A stretch of 30,503 bases of DNA. Source: Micavibrio sp. UBA1672 (GTDB lineage: Bacteria > Pseudomonadota > Alphaproteobacteria > Micavibrionales > Micavibrionaceae). This document shows positions 24,192 through 30,503 of the stretch, piece by piece (the first letter of the stretch is position 1; every line of letters starts with the position of its first letter). The notes beneath the pieces are model-generated. The model was not told where the DNA came from. It was given only the letters and a program-made list of their open reading frames with translations, and did not search any database. Where the stretch lies: contig DCKO01000035.1 in assembly GCA_002320665.1 (NCBI GenBank), forward strand, positions 1-30,503. Reading direction: 5' to 3'. The position numbers were made by a program, and so were the translations under genes.

Positions 24192-24875
24192 TTAAAGGCC
24201 TCTGGAAATCTCGTATGCTTCTGCAATTTGAGAAGCATCCAGTCGGGATTTAATCTTTTTAATATTTTCAGGCATACCTTTAACGCCAAGATTTTCAGCA
24301 TGTATATACCAAGCCAAGCCAAGAACAGGATCTTTTTTACCTAAACGCCCTCGTTCATACAAACGACCTATCCGGTACGCTGCTTTAGCGAATTTACCAT
24401 CAAGAGCTTTTTTGTAAAGAGCCAAAGCTTGCTCATAGTCTTTTTTCTTTTCAAAAACAGATCCACTTTGGTACAAACCGCGGATATAGCCACTTTCATA
24501 GGACAGCTTGTAATAATCAAGGGCAAGATCATAATCTTTTTCAACACCAAGACCCTTTTCGTAAATACTACCGATTTCAAACAGAGCATTCCCTGTTCTT
24601 TTACCCCTAACACTCTTGAGGTACTCCATAGCTGATTTATAATCATCTTCGGTTGAATCTTCTTTACGAATTAAGGTTAAAGCATACTCATATTTCGCTT
24701 CTTCAACACCAAACTCAGCTAGCGGACCAAGATGCTTGGCCGCTAACTCATAATTTTCAGCGCGACGAGCTTCCTTTCCTGTATCGAGATCAACATCCAT
24801 ATTGGTACAGGCCATCAGCCCGAATACCACAAGCATGCAGAGAAAAAACCTCAAACACGAATTATATTTATACAC
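24192..24875 (-). CDS. algK: Short AlgK-like TPR/Sel1 lipoprotein
   Basis: An outer-membrane lipoprotein expected to help place or stabilise AlgE and to contact AlgX. Lipobox GLMAC (Cys23) follows a hydrophobic N-terminus. The mature part is Sel1/TPR helical repeats: EIGSIYEKGLGVEKDYDLALDYY, QSGSVFEKKKDYEQALALY, RIGRLYERGRLGKKDPVLGLAWY. At 227 residues it is about half of Pseudomonas AlgK (about 475) and appears to match mainly its C-terminal half. The start is GTG 24875; no ATG in frame would leave a complete signal sequence. It lies 21 bases after the algA-like gene and just before algE, which supports the assignment. Confidence 0.8.
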   Translation of the reverse strand: MYKYNSCLRFFLCMLVVFGLMACTNMDVDLDTGKEARRAENYELAAKHLGPLAEFGVEEAKYEYALTLIRKEDSTEDDYKSAMEYLKSVRGKRTGNALFEIGSIYEKGLGVEKDYDLALDYYKLSYESGYIRGLYQSGSVFEKKKDYEQALALYKKALDGKFAKAAYRIGRLYERGRLGKKDPVLGLAWYIHAENLGVKGMPENIKKIKSRLDASQIAEAYEISRGL

Positions 24876-24896
24876 TGAACTTATGCTTTCTTTATT

Positions 24897-26303
24897 TTAT
24901 GCAGCATCAAGAACTTTGACACTCTTATTGACAGACGCAGGCTTGGACATATCGCGTGTTTTTTCATGGCGTACATCCAGCAATCTCAGACTATCATCGC
25001 CTGTATTTTTAATTTTGTAAACCATATTACCATCAATAAATATATTTTCGCCAGCCTCATAGGAAATCTGTTCCTTAAGAGTCGTTACTTGCACACTACC
25101 CTGCAACACTGTCAGAAAGCGATTTTCATTTTCATTACCCTGTACGGTAAAGACTTTACCAGTTTCAATTTCATATTCATGAGGCATTGCCGGCATAGCT
25201 TTTTGCGCCATATCAGAAACTTCTGTTCGACCTTCATCTTTAAGACTATTTACAAGTGTTTTGATAATATCACTATTCGAACGATCCACCACCAAAACAG
25301 CGTCATCTTCCTCAATCACAGCGATATCACGAACACCAGCACAAACAACTAAGCGCTTTGATGTACGAACCATACAGTTCTGCGCATCGAAGAATTTTGC
25401 GTTCTCTTCAATCACATTACCATTTTCATCTTTGTCTTTAATCTCCCATAGGCTTTCCCATGATCCAATATCAGACCATTCAGGATCACATGGAACGACA
25501 GAAACAAGACGACTTTTTTCCATGATGGCCTTATCAAAAGGCTGTTTGTCAATTTCACCATATGTATGAGGAGAAGGCTCTTTTTGATCCAAAGATCCAT
25601 CCATTGCCTTTTTAACAGCCTCTAAAACTTCAGTTGCATGCTTTTCAAATTGATCAATGACACGACCAGCTTTGAATAAAAACATACCGCTATTCCAAAG
25701 GTAACGACCATCATCAAGATATTGCTGAGCCAATTCACGATTTGGTTTTTCAACAAATGAATCTGTCACATGCGCTGTTGAATCATCCATCTTTTCGCCA
25801 ACACGAATGTAACCATACCCAGTCTCAGGTCTGGTCGGACAAATACCAAAAGTCACAAGGTAGTCTTCCATCGCCGCCTTAGCAGCATCAAATAAAGCAA
25901 CCTTCATTGCTTCGTCATCACCAATATGATGATCAGATGGCAAAACCCACATAATCGCATCTTTGCCAAAATTCTTTTCTATATAAAGGGCGGCAAAAGC
26001 AATCGCAGCTGCTGTATCACGGGCACAAGGCTCAGACAACACATGCTGAGAAGCATCACCTTCCAGCTTTGAAAGTTGCCCATAAACGCCATCTTTCATT
26101 GCACCGAGAGTAACCGTAACAACATCCTTGGACTGAGAGCCAGACACACGCAATGCACGCTGTACTGTCTCTTGTATCAAAGAATACCCAGACATTAGGC
26201 TCAAAAATTGTTTAGGATTTTTTTCACGACTGGCTGGCCATAATCTTGTACCCGAGCCACCACACAATACCACTGGAATAATACTCATAACACTCCTACT
26301 CAT
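24897..26303 (-). CDS. algA: AlgA-like mannose-1-phosphate guanylyltransferase with degenerate cupin
   Basis: Makes GDP-mannose from GTP and mannose-1-phosphate in the cytoplasm. The 468-residue product has the nucleotidyltransferase motif GGSGTRLWPASR (15-26) with PKQF (30-33), LPSDHHI near 121, FVEKP (183-187), WNSGMFLF and WSDIGSWESLWE. Normally the C-terminus of AlgA/ManC is a type II phosphomannose isomerase cupin with SLQ.HHHR.E.W; here residues about 371-445 are a short cupin-like segment lacking that motif and its metal-binding histidines. An intact isomerase is encoded separately at 27673. The ATG at 26303 has GGAGAA upstream; an ATG at 26288 with AGGAG is an alternative. It follows alg44 by about 98 bases. 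Confidence 0.9.
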   Translation of the reverse strand: MSRSVMSIIPVVLCGGSGTRLWPASREKNPKQFLSLMSGYSLIQETVQRALRVSGSQSKDVVTVTLGAMKDGVYGQLSKLEGDASQHVLSEPCARDTAAAIAFAALYIEKNFGKDAIMWVLPSDHHIGDDEAMKVALFDAAKAAMEDYLVTFGICPTRPETGYGYIRVGEKMDDSTAHVTDSFVEKPNRELAQQYLDDGRYLWNSGMFLFKAGRVIDQFEKHATEVLEAVKKAMDGSLDQKEPSPHTYGEIDKQPFDKAIMEKSRLVSVVPCDPEWSDIGSWESLWEIKDKDENGNVIEENAKFFDAQNCMVRTSKRLVVCAGVRDIAVIEEDDAVLVVDRSNSDIIKTLVNSLKDEGRTEVSDMAQKAMPAMPHEYEIETGKVFTVQGNENENRFLTVLQGSVQVTTLKEQISYEAGENIFIDGNMVYKIKNTGDDSLRLLDVRHEKTRDMSKPASVNKSVKVLDAA

Positions 26304-26401
26304 TTTCGTTCTCCGCGTATTTTTTTTACATCTCTTCCTTGAGATAGTTATGAAAAACTTCGCGCACTATACATAAACTCGAGTAAAAATACAAAGAAAA
26401 A

Positions 26402-27436
26402 TTATTGCATCACAAAAACAACCTTGGCCGGACGACCGGAAAGCTCAACCGGAAGGTTTTGTTCAGGAATAATACGAACCTCTGCCATACGTGTTCCCAA
26501 GCCATCCAGAGCCGGACTAGAAACCGCTTTAATTGAGGCCACATATCCTTTTACATCCATCGCCGTACCGGCAATAGAAATATGCGCTTCATTCTTCAAA
26601 CTCAGCTTATTAGCATCTGACGCTTTAACTGTAGCCACAATCCATGGAGAACTTTCCTTAGGCACCAATGTTAAAATTGGATCCCCGGGAATTACAAACT
26701 CACCATCCTGACGATGAACCTGAGAAATAATACAATTACAAGGACTCTTCAGATCATCACCGTTAACAGCACCAATTTCTTCTCTTTCAGAAACATCTTT
26801 GGCATCAGGAGCCAATTTCGATTGGAACATGCCCTGACTAACAGCACGAACCTGTATCTCGGCCCCCTGCACAAGCGCATTACTTGATCTAAGAGTAAAC
26901 AAGCTGTCATAAAGATTTAAAGCAATAAAAGTAGCCGCCAGAATACCTAGCGTTGAAATAACCAACAAACCAGGGATTTGTCTTGATACATTTACAACAG
27001 GCGTTTTATTCGTTGAATTCTTTTTACGCTCTGTCACAAAATTTTCACGGGCCGCTACATTAAGCAGATCTCCCGACCTTACAATTTCACCAGCCATGAA
27101 AGATTTCATAACATGGTTCAATAGTGCAACCTGATCTTGCGTCACATTCACAAACTGCAAACCAAGCATTTTATCTTTTGCATCATAATACTTCACCTCT
27201 GTATCGATAACAACTTCTAAAGAAAAAGCACTAAACGGCAAAAATAATTCCAACGGCACAATCGTTCCATCTTCATATTCTTTACCCACTTTTACGACGC
27301 TCAAGCCACCTGATGATAAATCTTTAACATCATATTCTTTCTCATCAATTCTTGCTTTAGCTGGAACAGGCAAACGAACAAATTGTCTTTGCGTTTCAGA
27401 TTCATGAACTATATTTTTTATCTCCGACTGACCCAT
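26402..27436 (-). CDS. alg44: Alg44, PilZ-domain c-di-GMP receptor of the alginate polymerase
   Basis: An inner-membrane protein of 344 residues that activates Alg8 when c-di-GMP binds. The N-terminal PilZ domain keeps both ligand motifs: RQFVR (Arg17, Arg21) and DLSSGG (39-44), at nearly the same positions as in Pseudomonas Alg44. One membrane helix (about 155-175) precedes a periplasmic HlyD/membrane-fusion-like region (about 190-344) with VQGAEIQVRAVSQG and VHRQDGEFVIPGDPILTLVP. It is the first gene of the long minus-strand run and lies about 15 kb from alg8; in Pseudomonas the two are adjacent. The conserved ligands indicate post-translational control by c-di-GMP. Confidence 0.92.
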   Translation of the reverse strand: MGQSEIKNIVHESETQRQFVRLPVPAKARIDEKEYDVKDLSSGGLSVVKVGKEYEDGTIVPLELFLPFSAFSLEVVIDTEVKYYDAKDKMLGLQFVNVTQDQVALLNHVMKSFMAGEIVRSGDLLNVAARENFVTERKKNSTNKTPVVNVSRQIPGLLVISTLGILAATFIALNLYDSLFTLRSSNALVQGAEIQVRAVSQGMFQSKLAPDAKDVSEREEIGAVNGDDLKSPCNCIISQVHRQDGEFVIPGDPILTLVPKESSPWIVATVKASDANKLSLKNEAHISIAGTAMDVKGYVASIKAVSSPALDGLGTRMAEVRIIPEQNLPVELSGRPAKVVFVMQ

Positions 27437-27672
27437 TTTATTTAAACCTTTATATTTTATACTAACCGTTACTCAAATTTTTTAAACCTATTCAGCGTCT
27501 TCGTACTAAAAGATCACAAAAAATACAAGATGTTTTTTTGCATTGCACATTTTTTTATGGAAAAAAAAATTTTTATTACCTATACTTACAACCATAAAAA
27601 TTGCGGGTTAAAAAACCTCGCGAATAAAACACTAAACAAAAAAGAAAGCAAATATTTTTTGAGGATAAAACT
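27437..27672. promoter_or_regulatory. Divergent promoter region between alg44 and the PMI gene
   Basis: A 236-base A+T-rich region with no coding potential that must drive the main alginate run leftwards and the isomerase gene rightwards. It contains a long A/T tract near 27550-27576. A hairpin (GCGGGTT with AACC and CGC, one bulge, 4-base loop) lies at about 27602-27620 in the isomerase leader. TTTTTTGAGGA gives the isomerase ribosome-binding site. I could not assign promoter boxes with confidence. Confidence 0.4.
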
Positions 27673-28140
27673 ATGACTTTAGCTAAACCAGTCTCTAGTA
27701 TGGATTCGTATTCTGTCGGAGACAATGATAAAAGACCTTGGGGAGAATACGTTGTAATAGGCGTGGGACATGATCCAAATGGCGATGAATACTGCGAAAA
27801 AGAAATCACCGTTAACCCTGGGCAAATTCTTTCACTTCAATCTCATAATCACCGTCGTGAATATTGGGAAGTCAAAGAAGGAACACTAGAAGTTGTTCTT
27901 GATGACAAACACCTGACCCTACAAAAAGGTGAAAGTGTAGAAGTTCCGCTAGGCGCCATTCACTGTATGGCCAATGGCGGTTCTACTCCATGTGTTGTCT
28001 ATGAAAAGCAAATGGGCACATGCGCAGAAGAAGATATCATCCGCTATGTTGATGCCTATGGACGTGGCACACTTGAACTTGATGAGAAAAGTCAGATCAG
28101 CGTTGATCTTTATAATAAAGTACGCGAAGAGATTGCTTAA
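27673..28140 (+). CDS. Stand-alone type II phosphomannose isomerase cupin
   Basis: A 155-residue single-domain cupin that matches the isomerase half of AlgA/ManC and should interconvert fructose-6-P and mannose-6-P, the first step of the pathway. Seen in order: KRPWGEY (20-26), ITVNPGQILSLQSHNHRREYW with metal-ligand His/Glu (45-65), VPLGAIHCM with His97, and EEDIIRYVDAYGRG (119-132). This is the motif set missing from the AlgA-like protein in the same locus, so together they rebuild the usual bifunctional enzyme. GAGGA lies seven bases before the ATG. It is transcribed divergently from alg44 and ends inside a terminator hairpin. Confidence 0.9.
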   Translation: MTLAKPVSSMDSYSVGDNDKRPWGEYVVIGVGHDPNGDEYCEKEITVNPGQILSLQSHNHRREYWEVKEGTLEVVLDDKHLTLQKGESVEVPLGAIHCMANGGSTPCVVYEKQMGTCAEEDIIRYVDAYGRGTLELDEKSQISVDLYNKVREEIA

Positions 28141-28149
28141 GCAATCTCT
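28128..28149 (+). terminator. Intrinsic terminator of the PMI gene
   Basis: A perfect 22-base palindrome with its centre in the stop codon folds into a 9-bp stem (28128-28136 with 28141-28149) and a TTAA loop. On the plus strand it is followed by TTACATTTC and further U-rich sequence. The convergent AlgX-like gene stops at 28163, so the same palindrome may also end that transcript, although no strong U-tract follows on the minus strand. Confidence 0.65.
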
Positions 28150-28162
28150 TTACATTTCTAAT

Positions 28163-29560
28163 TTAATTTTCAGCACCAAGATTATTCAAACTATATTGAA
28201 CAGGAACCTTACAGATTTTGGCCTTGTATTTACCCGAGGCCTGATCTGATTCCAAGACCACTTTAGCCAGTGGATCACTCAATCCATAACGAAGCTCCGC
28301 ATAAAAAACACCATTATTCTTGGCAACTTCCTTACGCTTGCGGTCAAATTTCATGACATCCTTACGACCTTGCGTATGTAAAAACTCAACTTTATATTTG
28401 CGGATATCTTTATTCTCTAGGTCCAAATACAAGTAATAATCAAACGATGTCATGGCTTTGCCCGCTAATCCGGTAAAAAGCATCGTATCGCCCTTCTCAA
28501 GAGTACCAGAGTTTTCAGCCATCACATTCTCACCCTGACACTCACCGTAAAGAGCCGGAATAATCTCGCGGAATGTTTCATCCTGATCCAGACCATAATG
28601 ACCACCAAGTTCCCACACAATCAGCTTAGGCTTCATCTGATGATACTTGCCCGTCAGAACATAATTGGATATGGCACCGCTAAACGCTCCGCCAGCAATT
28701 GACTCATTTGTAAAATCAACTGATGAGTATTCCTTCAGGAAACCTATAAAATTAGCATAGGACGGATCAGGATGCGTACTGTTACTTGTACCCAGCAAAA
28801 CAGCCTCAGGCTTTACGGCATCCCCCATCAAGTCACCACCACCTGCACTCGGCTCAACATTATACACAGCCGGTAAAGTTTCACGTTTAACATCCTGTCC
28901 GCAAACATCTTCAATAAATTCAAGAAAACGGTCATTGGCTTCATCATCTTCACCGGGTTCATGCGAACTGACTTCAAAATCCTGCTTCGGCAACTGCGCA
29001 TACACAGGACTTTGCTTTAAAGCATCCGCCACACGCTGCGCCGAAAACTTGGCCCCAGCAGCTGTCCAGTGATTATCACGGATCAGAAAATAATCCTTAA
29101 CCTTATCAACTCCGCTCATATCTGCCATAATAATGCCTGAGGATTTCATATCCTCAATCATCTTAAGAAAACCCACCATGGCTTTTTCATGGTTATATTC
29201 TTCCGAATAAGGCGGTAACAATGAGTCATAGCCTACAAGACCGCGTGTCGGAATCATGATCACAGCTAAATTCGTTCCATGATATTTGAACGCCTGTGCC
29301 AAACGCGCAAAAGATATCTTAGACCATTCTGATAATTCAAAATCGTCTTTCAAATCCATCTTGGTTCTAAATATCCAGCCATTCTTTCCAGCTATGATAT
29401 ATTTAAGAGAATTCTTCTTTTTCTTTTTATATATCTCTTCATCCGACAAACCATCACACAGAGGAATAACGCCCTCATTATCTGAAGCCGAAACAGAAGA
29501 AGGCCGTACATAGATCAATGCACAACAAATCATCAAAAATAAAAATATGAAATATCTCAA
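28163..29560 (-). CDS. AlgX-like alginate O-acetyltransferase, paralogue 3
   Basis: A 465-residue exported AlgX homologue, closest in length to Pseudomonas AlgX (474). A signal peptide ends near VSA-SDN. Core elements: GKNGWIFRTKMDLKDDF near 58-74, MIPTRGLVGYD near 102-112, IRDNHWTAAGAKFSAQ with Asp162 and His164, LLGTSNSTH with Ser259, and KLIVWELGGHYGL. The C-terminal region would be the carbohydrate-binding domain, ending KAKICKVP much like AlgX (VQASICQ). The only start that keeps the whole signal peptide is TTG at 29560; an in-frame stop lies five codons upstream. It is outside the main run, convergent with the isomerase gene and 43 bases after the RTX gene on its right. Confidence 0.85.
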   Translation of the reverse strand: MRYFIFLFLMICCALIYVRPSSVSASDNEGVIPLCDGLSDEEIYKKKKKNSLKYIIAGKNGWIFRTKMDLKDDFELSEWSKISFARLAQAFKYHGTNLAVIMIPTRGLVGYDSLLPPYSEEYNHEKAMVGFLKMIEDMKSSGIIMADMSGVDKVKDYFLIRDNHWTAAGAKFSAQRVADALKQSPVYAQLPKQDFEVSSHEPGEDDEANDRFLEFIEDVCGQDVKRETLPAVYNVEPSAGGGDLMGDAVKPEAVLLGTSNSTHPDPSYANFIGFLKEYSSVDFTNESIAGGAFSGAISNYVLTGKYHQMKPKLIVWELGGHYGLDQDETFREIIPALYGECQGENVMAENSGTLEKGDTMLFTGLAGKAMTSFDYYLYLDLENKDIRKYKVEFLHTQGRKDVMKFDRKRKEVAKNNGVFYAELRYGLSDPLAKVVLESDQASGKYKAKICKVPVQYSLNNLGAEN

Positions 29561-29603
29561 TTCAAAACCGCTCTAAAAACTCGAGTAAAATTTATGGAAA
29601 TTC

Positions 29604-30503
29604 TTATACAACTAAATTTCCATTGGCGACAAGTAAATCTTCATCCGTGATACCCGTCACCCCTGTAATCTCAGCAATAACAACAAAATCAGCTATTGAA
29701 TCCTGCAATCCATTTGCATCAACGGCTAAATAAGAATTTGTTCCATCATCAGTGATTTGCACAAAATCAGTCAGCAATTCTGTAAACGGATCATAGGCAG
29801 TTAATATATCGGAAATATCAATCTTATCATTTTCCACCGTAACAAAATCACGTACACGGTCAACATCTGCAAAAGCGCTATCCGCTTCAAATATAAATGT
29901 ATCCGCTCCTGATTTACCAAATAGATCATCACGCCCTAAACGCCCTGCAAGGATATCATCACCCCTCTCTCCGCTGATCCAGTCATCATTATTACTGCCA
30001 TAAACCACATCATCGAAATATGAGGCCTGAATTGCTTCTATATTATACAGCAAATCACCCTCAGCATCTCCGCCTGTATTGATATTTGCTTCCAAATCTA
30101 GAAAAACAGCTGCATCCGACTCTTTATAACGAGAATAATCACGACCATCCCCTCCGTCAATAATGTCAGCACCTTTACCGCCAGTGATAATATCATCACC
30201 TGCCATTCCCATCAGAATATTAGCGCCGTCACTACCATAAATATAATCTCTTTGGTCAATATCTGCGCCAATAATATTTTCTATTGAAATCAAAGTATCC
30301 CCTGCGGCAAAACCACCAGAAGCTGAACCATCAAGCAGATCAATATCAATAGCAGCAGTTGATGCACTGTAATCAACAGTGTCATTGCCGATACCACCAT
30401 CAAACACTTCAACAGCCGCAGTTCCAATAAAGGTATCATCTTCACTAACAACCACCTGATTAACCGTGAACGTAACCGTCCCTGTGTCCGAGTTGCCCTG
30501 ACC
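29604..30503 (-). CDS. RTX protein with type I secretion tail (5' end beyond the window)
   Basis: The C-terminal 299 residues of a larger secreted protein; the frame stays open to the right edge. The first visible residues (GQGNSDTGTVTFTV) are the end of a cadherin/VCBS-like repeat, so the GTG at 30455 is not the true start. RTX nonapeptides follow (YGSDGANILMGMAGDDIITGGKGADIIDGG; SGERGDDILAG). The tail has DISDILTAYDPFTELLTDFVQ and AVDANGLQDSIADFVVIAEI, matching the type I secretion domain of the other two RTX proteins here. No catalytic domain is visible in this part. It may be in one transcript with the AlgX paralogue 3 gene, 43 bases downstream. Confidence 0.82.
   Translation of the reverse strand, partial: GQGNSDTGTVTFTVNQVVVSEDDTFIGTAAVEVFDGGIGNDTVDYSASTAAIDIDLLDGSASGGFAAGDTLISIENIIGADIDQRDYIYGSDGANILMGMAGDDIITGGKGADIIDGGDGRDYSRYKESDAAVFLDLEANINTGGDAEGDLLYNIEAIQASYFDDVVYGSNNDDWISGERGDDILAGRLGRDDLFGKSGADTFIFEADSAFADVDRVRDFVTVENDKIDISDILTAYDPFTELLTDFVQITDDGTNSYLAVDANGLQDSIADFVVIAEITGVTGITDEDLLVANGNLVV

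Noticed and set aside
1..30503. tRNA, rRNA, insertion sequences, integrase or attachment sites
   Set aside because: No transposase or integrase motifs, no tRNA cloverleaf and no rRNA-like sequence were recognised; the locus shows no direct sign of a mobile element.

Overview
The window is most of an alginate (polymannuronate/guluronate) biosynthesis, modification and export locus from a Gram-negative bacterium. The evidence is outer-membrane and periplasmic machinery, lipoproteins and RTX proteins with type I secretion tails. The DNA is moderately A+T-rich, and the genes are clearly homologous to, but diverged and reordered from, the Pseudomonas/Azotobacter alginate operon. A marine alphaproteobacterium is my guess; nothing in the window fixes the taxonomy.

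Layout, left to right. Positions 1-2861 hold general exopolysaccharide genes: the tail of an unidentified gene, a minus-strand family 2 glycosyltransferase, and a plus-strand pair (WecG/TagA/CpsF-type transferase and a second GT2) joined by an ATGA overlap. Positions 2905-12517, all minus strand, hold a secreted RTX/cadherin-like protein, algI (O-acetylation membrane protein), a secreted AlgE-type mannuronan C5-epimerase homologue with RTX modules, alg8 (polymerase) and algD (GDP-mannose dehydrogenase). A plus-strand lipoprotein alginate lyase (algL) follows at 12699-13817. Positions 13808-27436 form one long minus-strand run, transcribed from right to left: alg44, algA-like guanylyltransferase, short algK, algE porin, algC, algF, an algX paralogue, algG, algJ, a second algX paralogue and a small unknown protein. 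A divergent plus-strand gene at 27673 encodes a stand-alone phosphomannose-isomerase cupin. A third AlgX paralogue and an RTX protein running off the right edge complete the window.

How the parts fit: the PMI cupin, AlgC, the AlgA-like enzyme and AlgD would convert fructose-6-P to GDP-mannuronate. Alg8 with the PilZ protein Alg44 (c-di-GMP ligands conserved) would polymerise it. AlgG epimerises in the periplasm; AlgI, AlgJ, AlgF and the AlgX proteins acetylate; AlgL trims; AlgK and AlgE export. The RTX proteins would leave separately by type I secretion and act on or bind the polymer outside.

The most unusual points are: (1) active-site substitutions in the secreted epimerase homologue (the DPHE motif reads NPHE and the preceding Tyr is Ile) while AlgG in the same locus keeps DPHD; (2) the normally fused AlgA is split into a transferase with a degenerate cupin and a separate intact PMI; (3) four SGNH-type acetylation proteins with intact Ser-Asp-His, three of them AlgX-like; (4) an AlgK about half the usual length; (5) alg8 and alg44 lie about 15 kb apart; (6) three type I secretion substrates with matching tails but no exporter in view; (7) a terminator-like hairpin in the algI leader.
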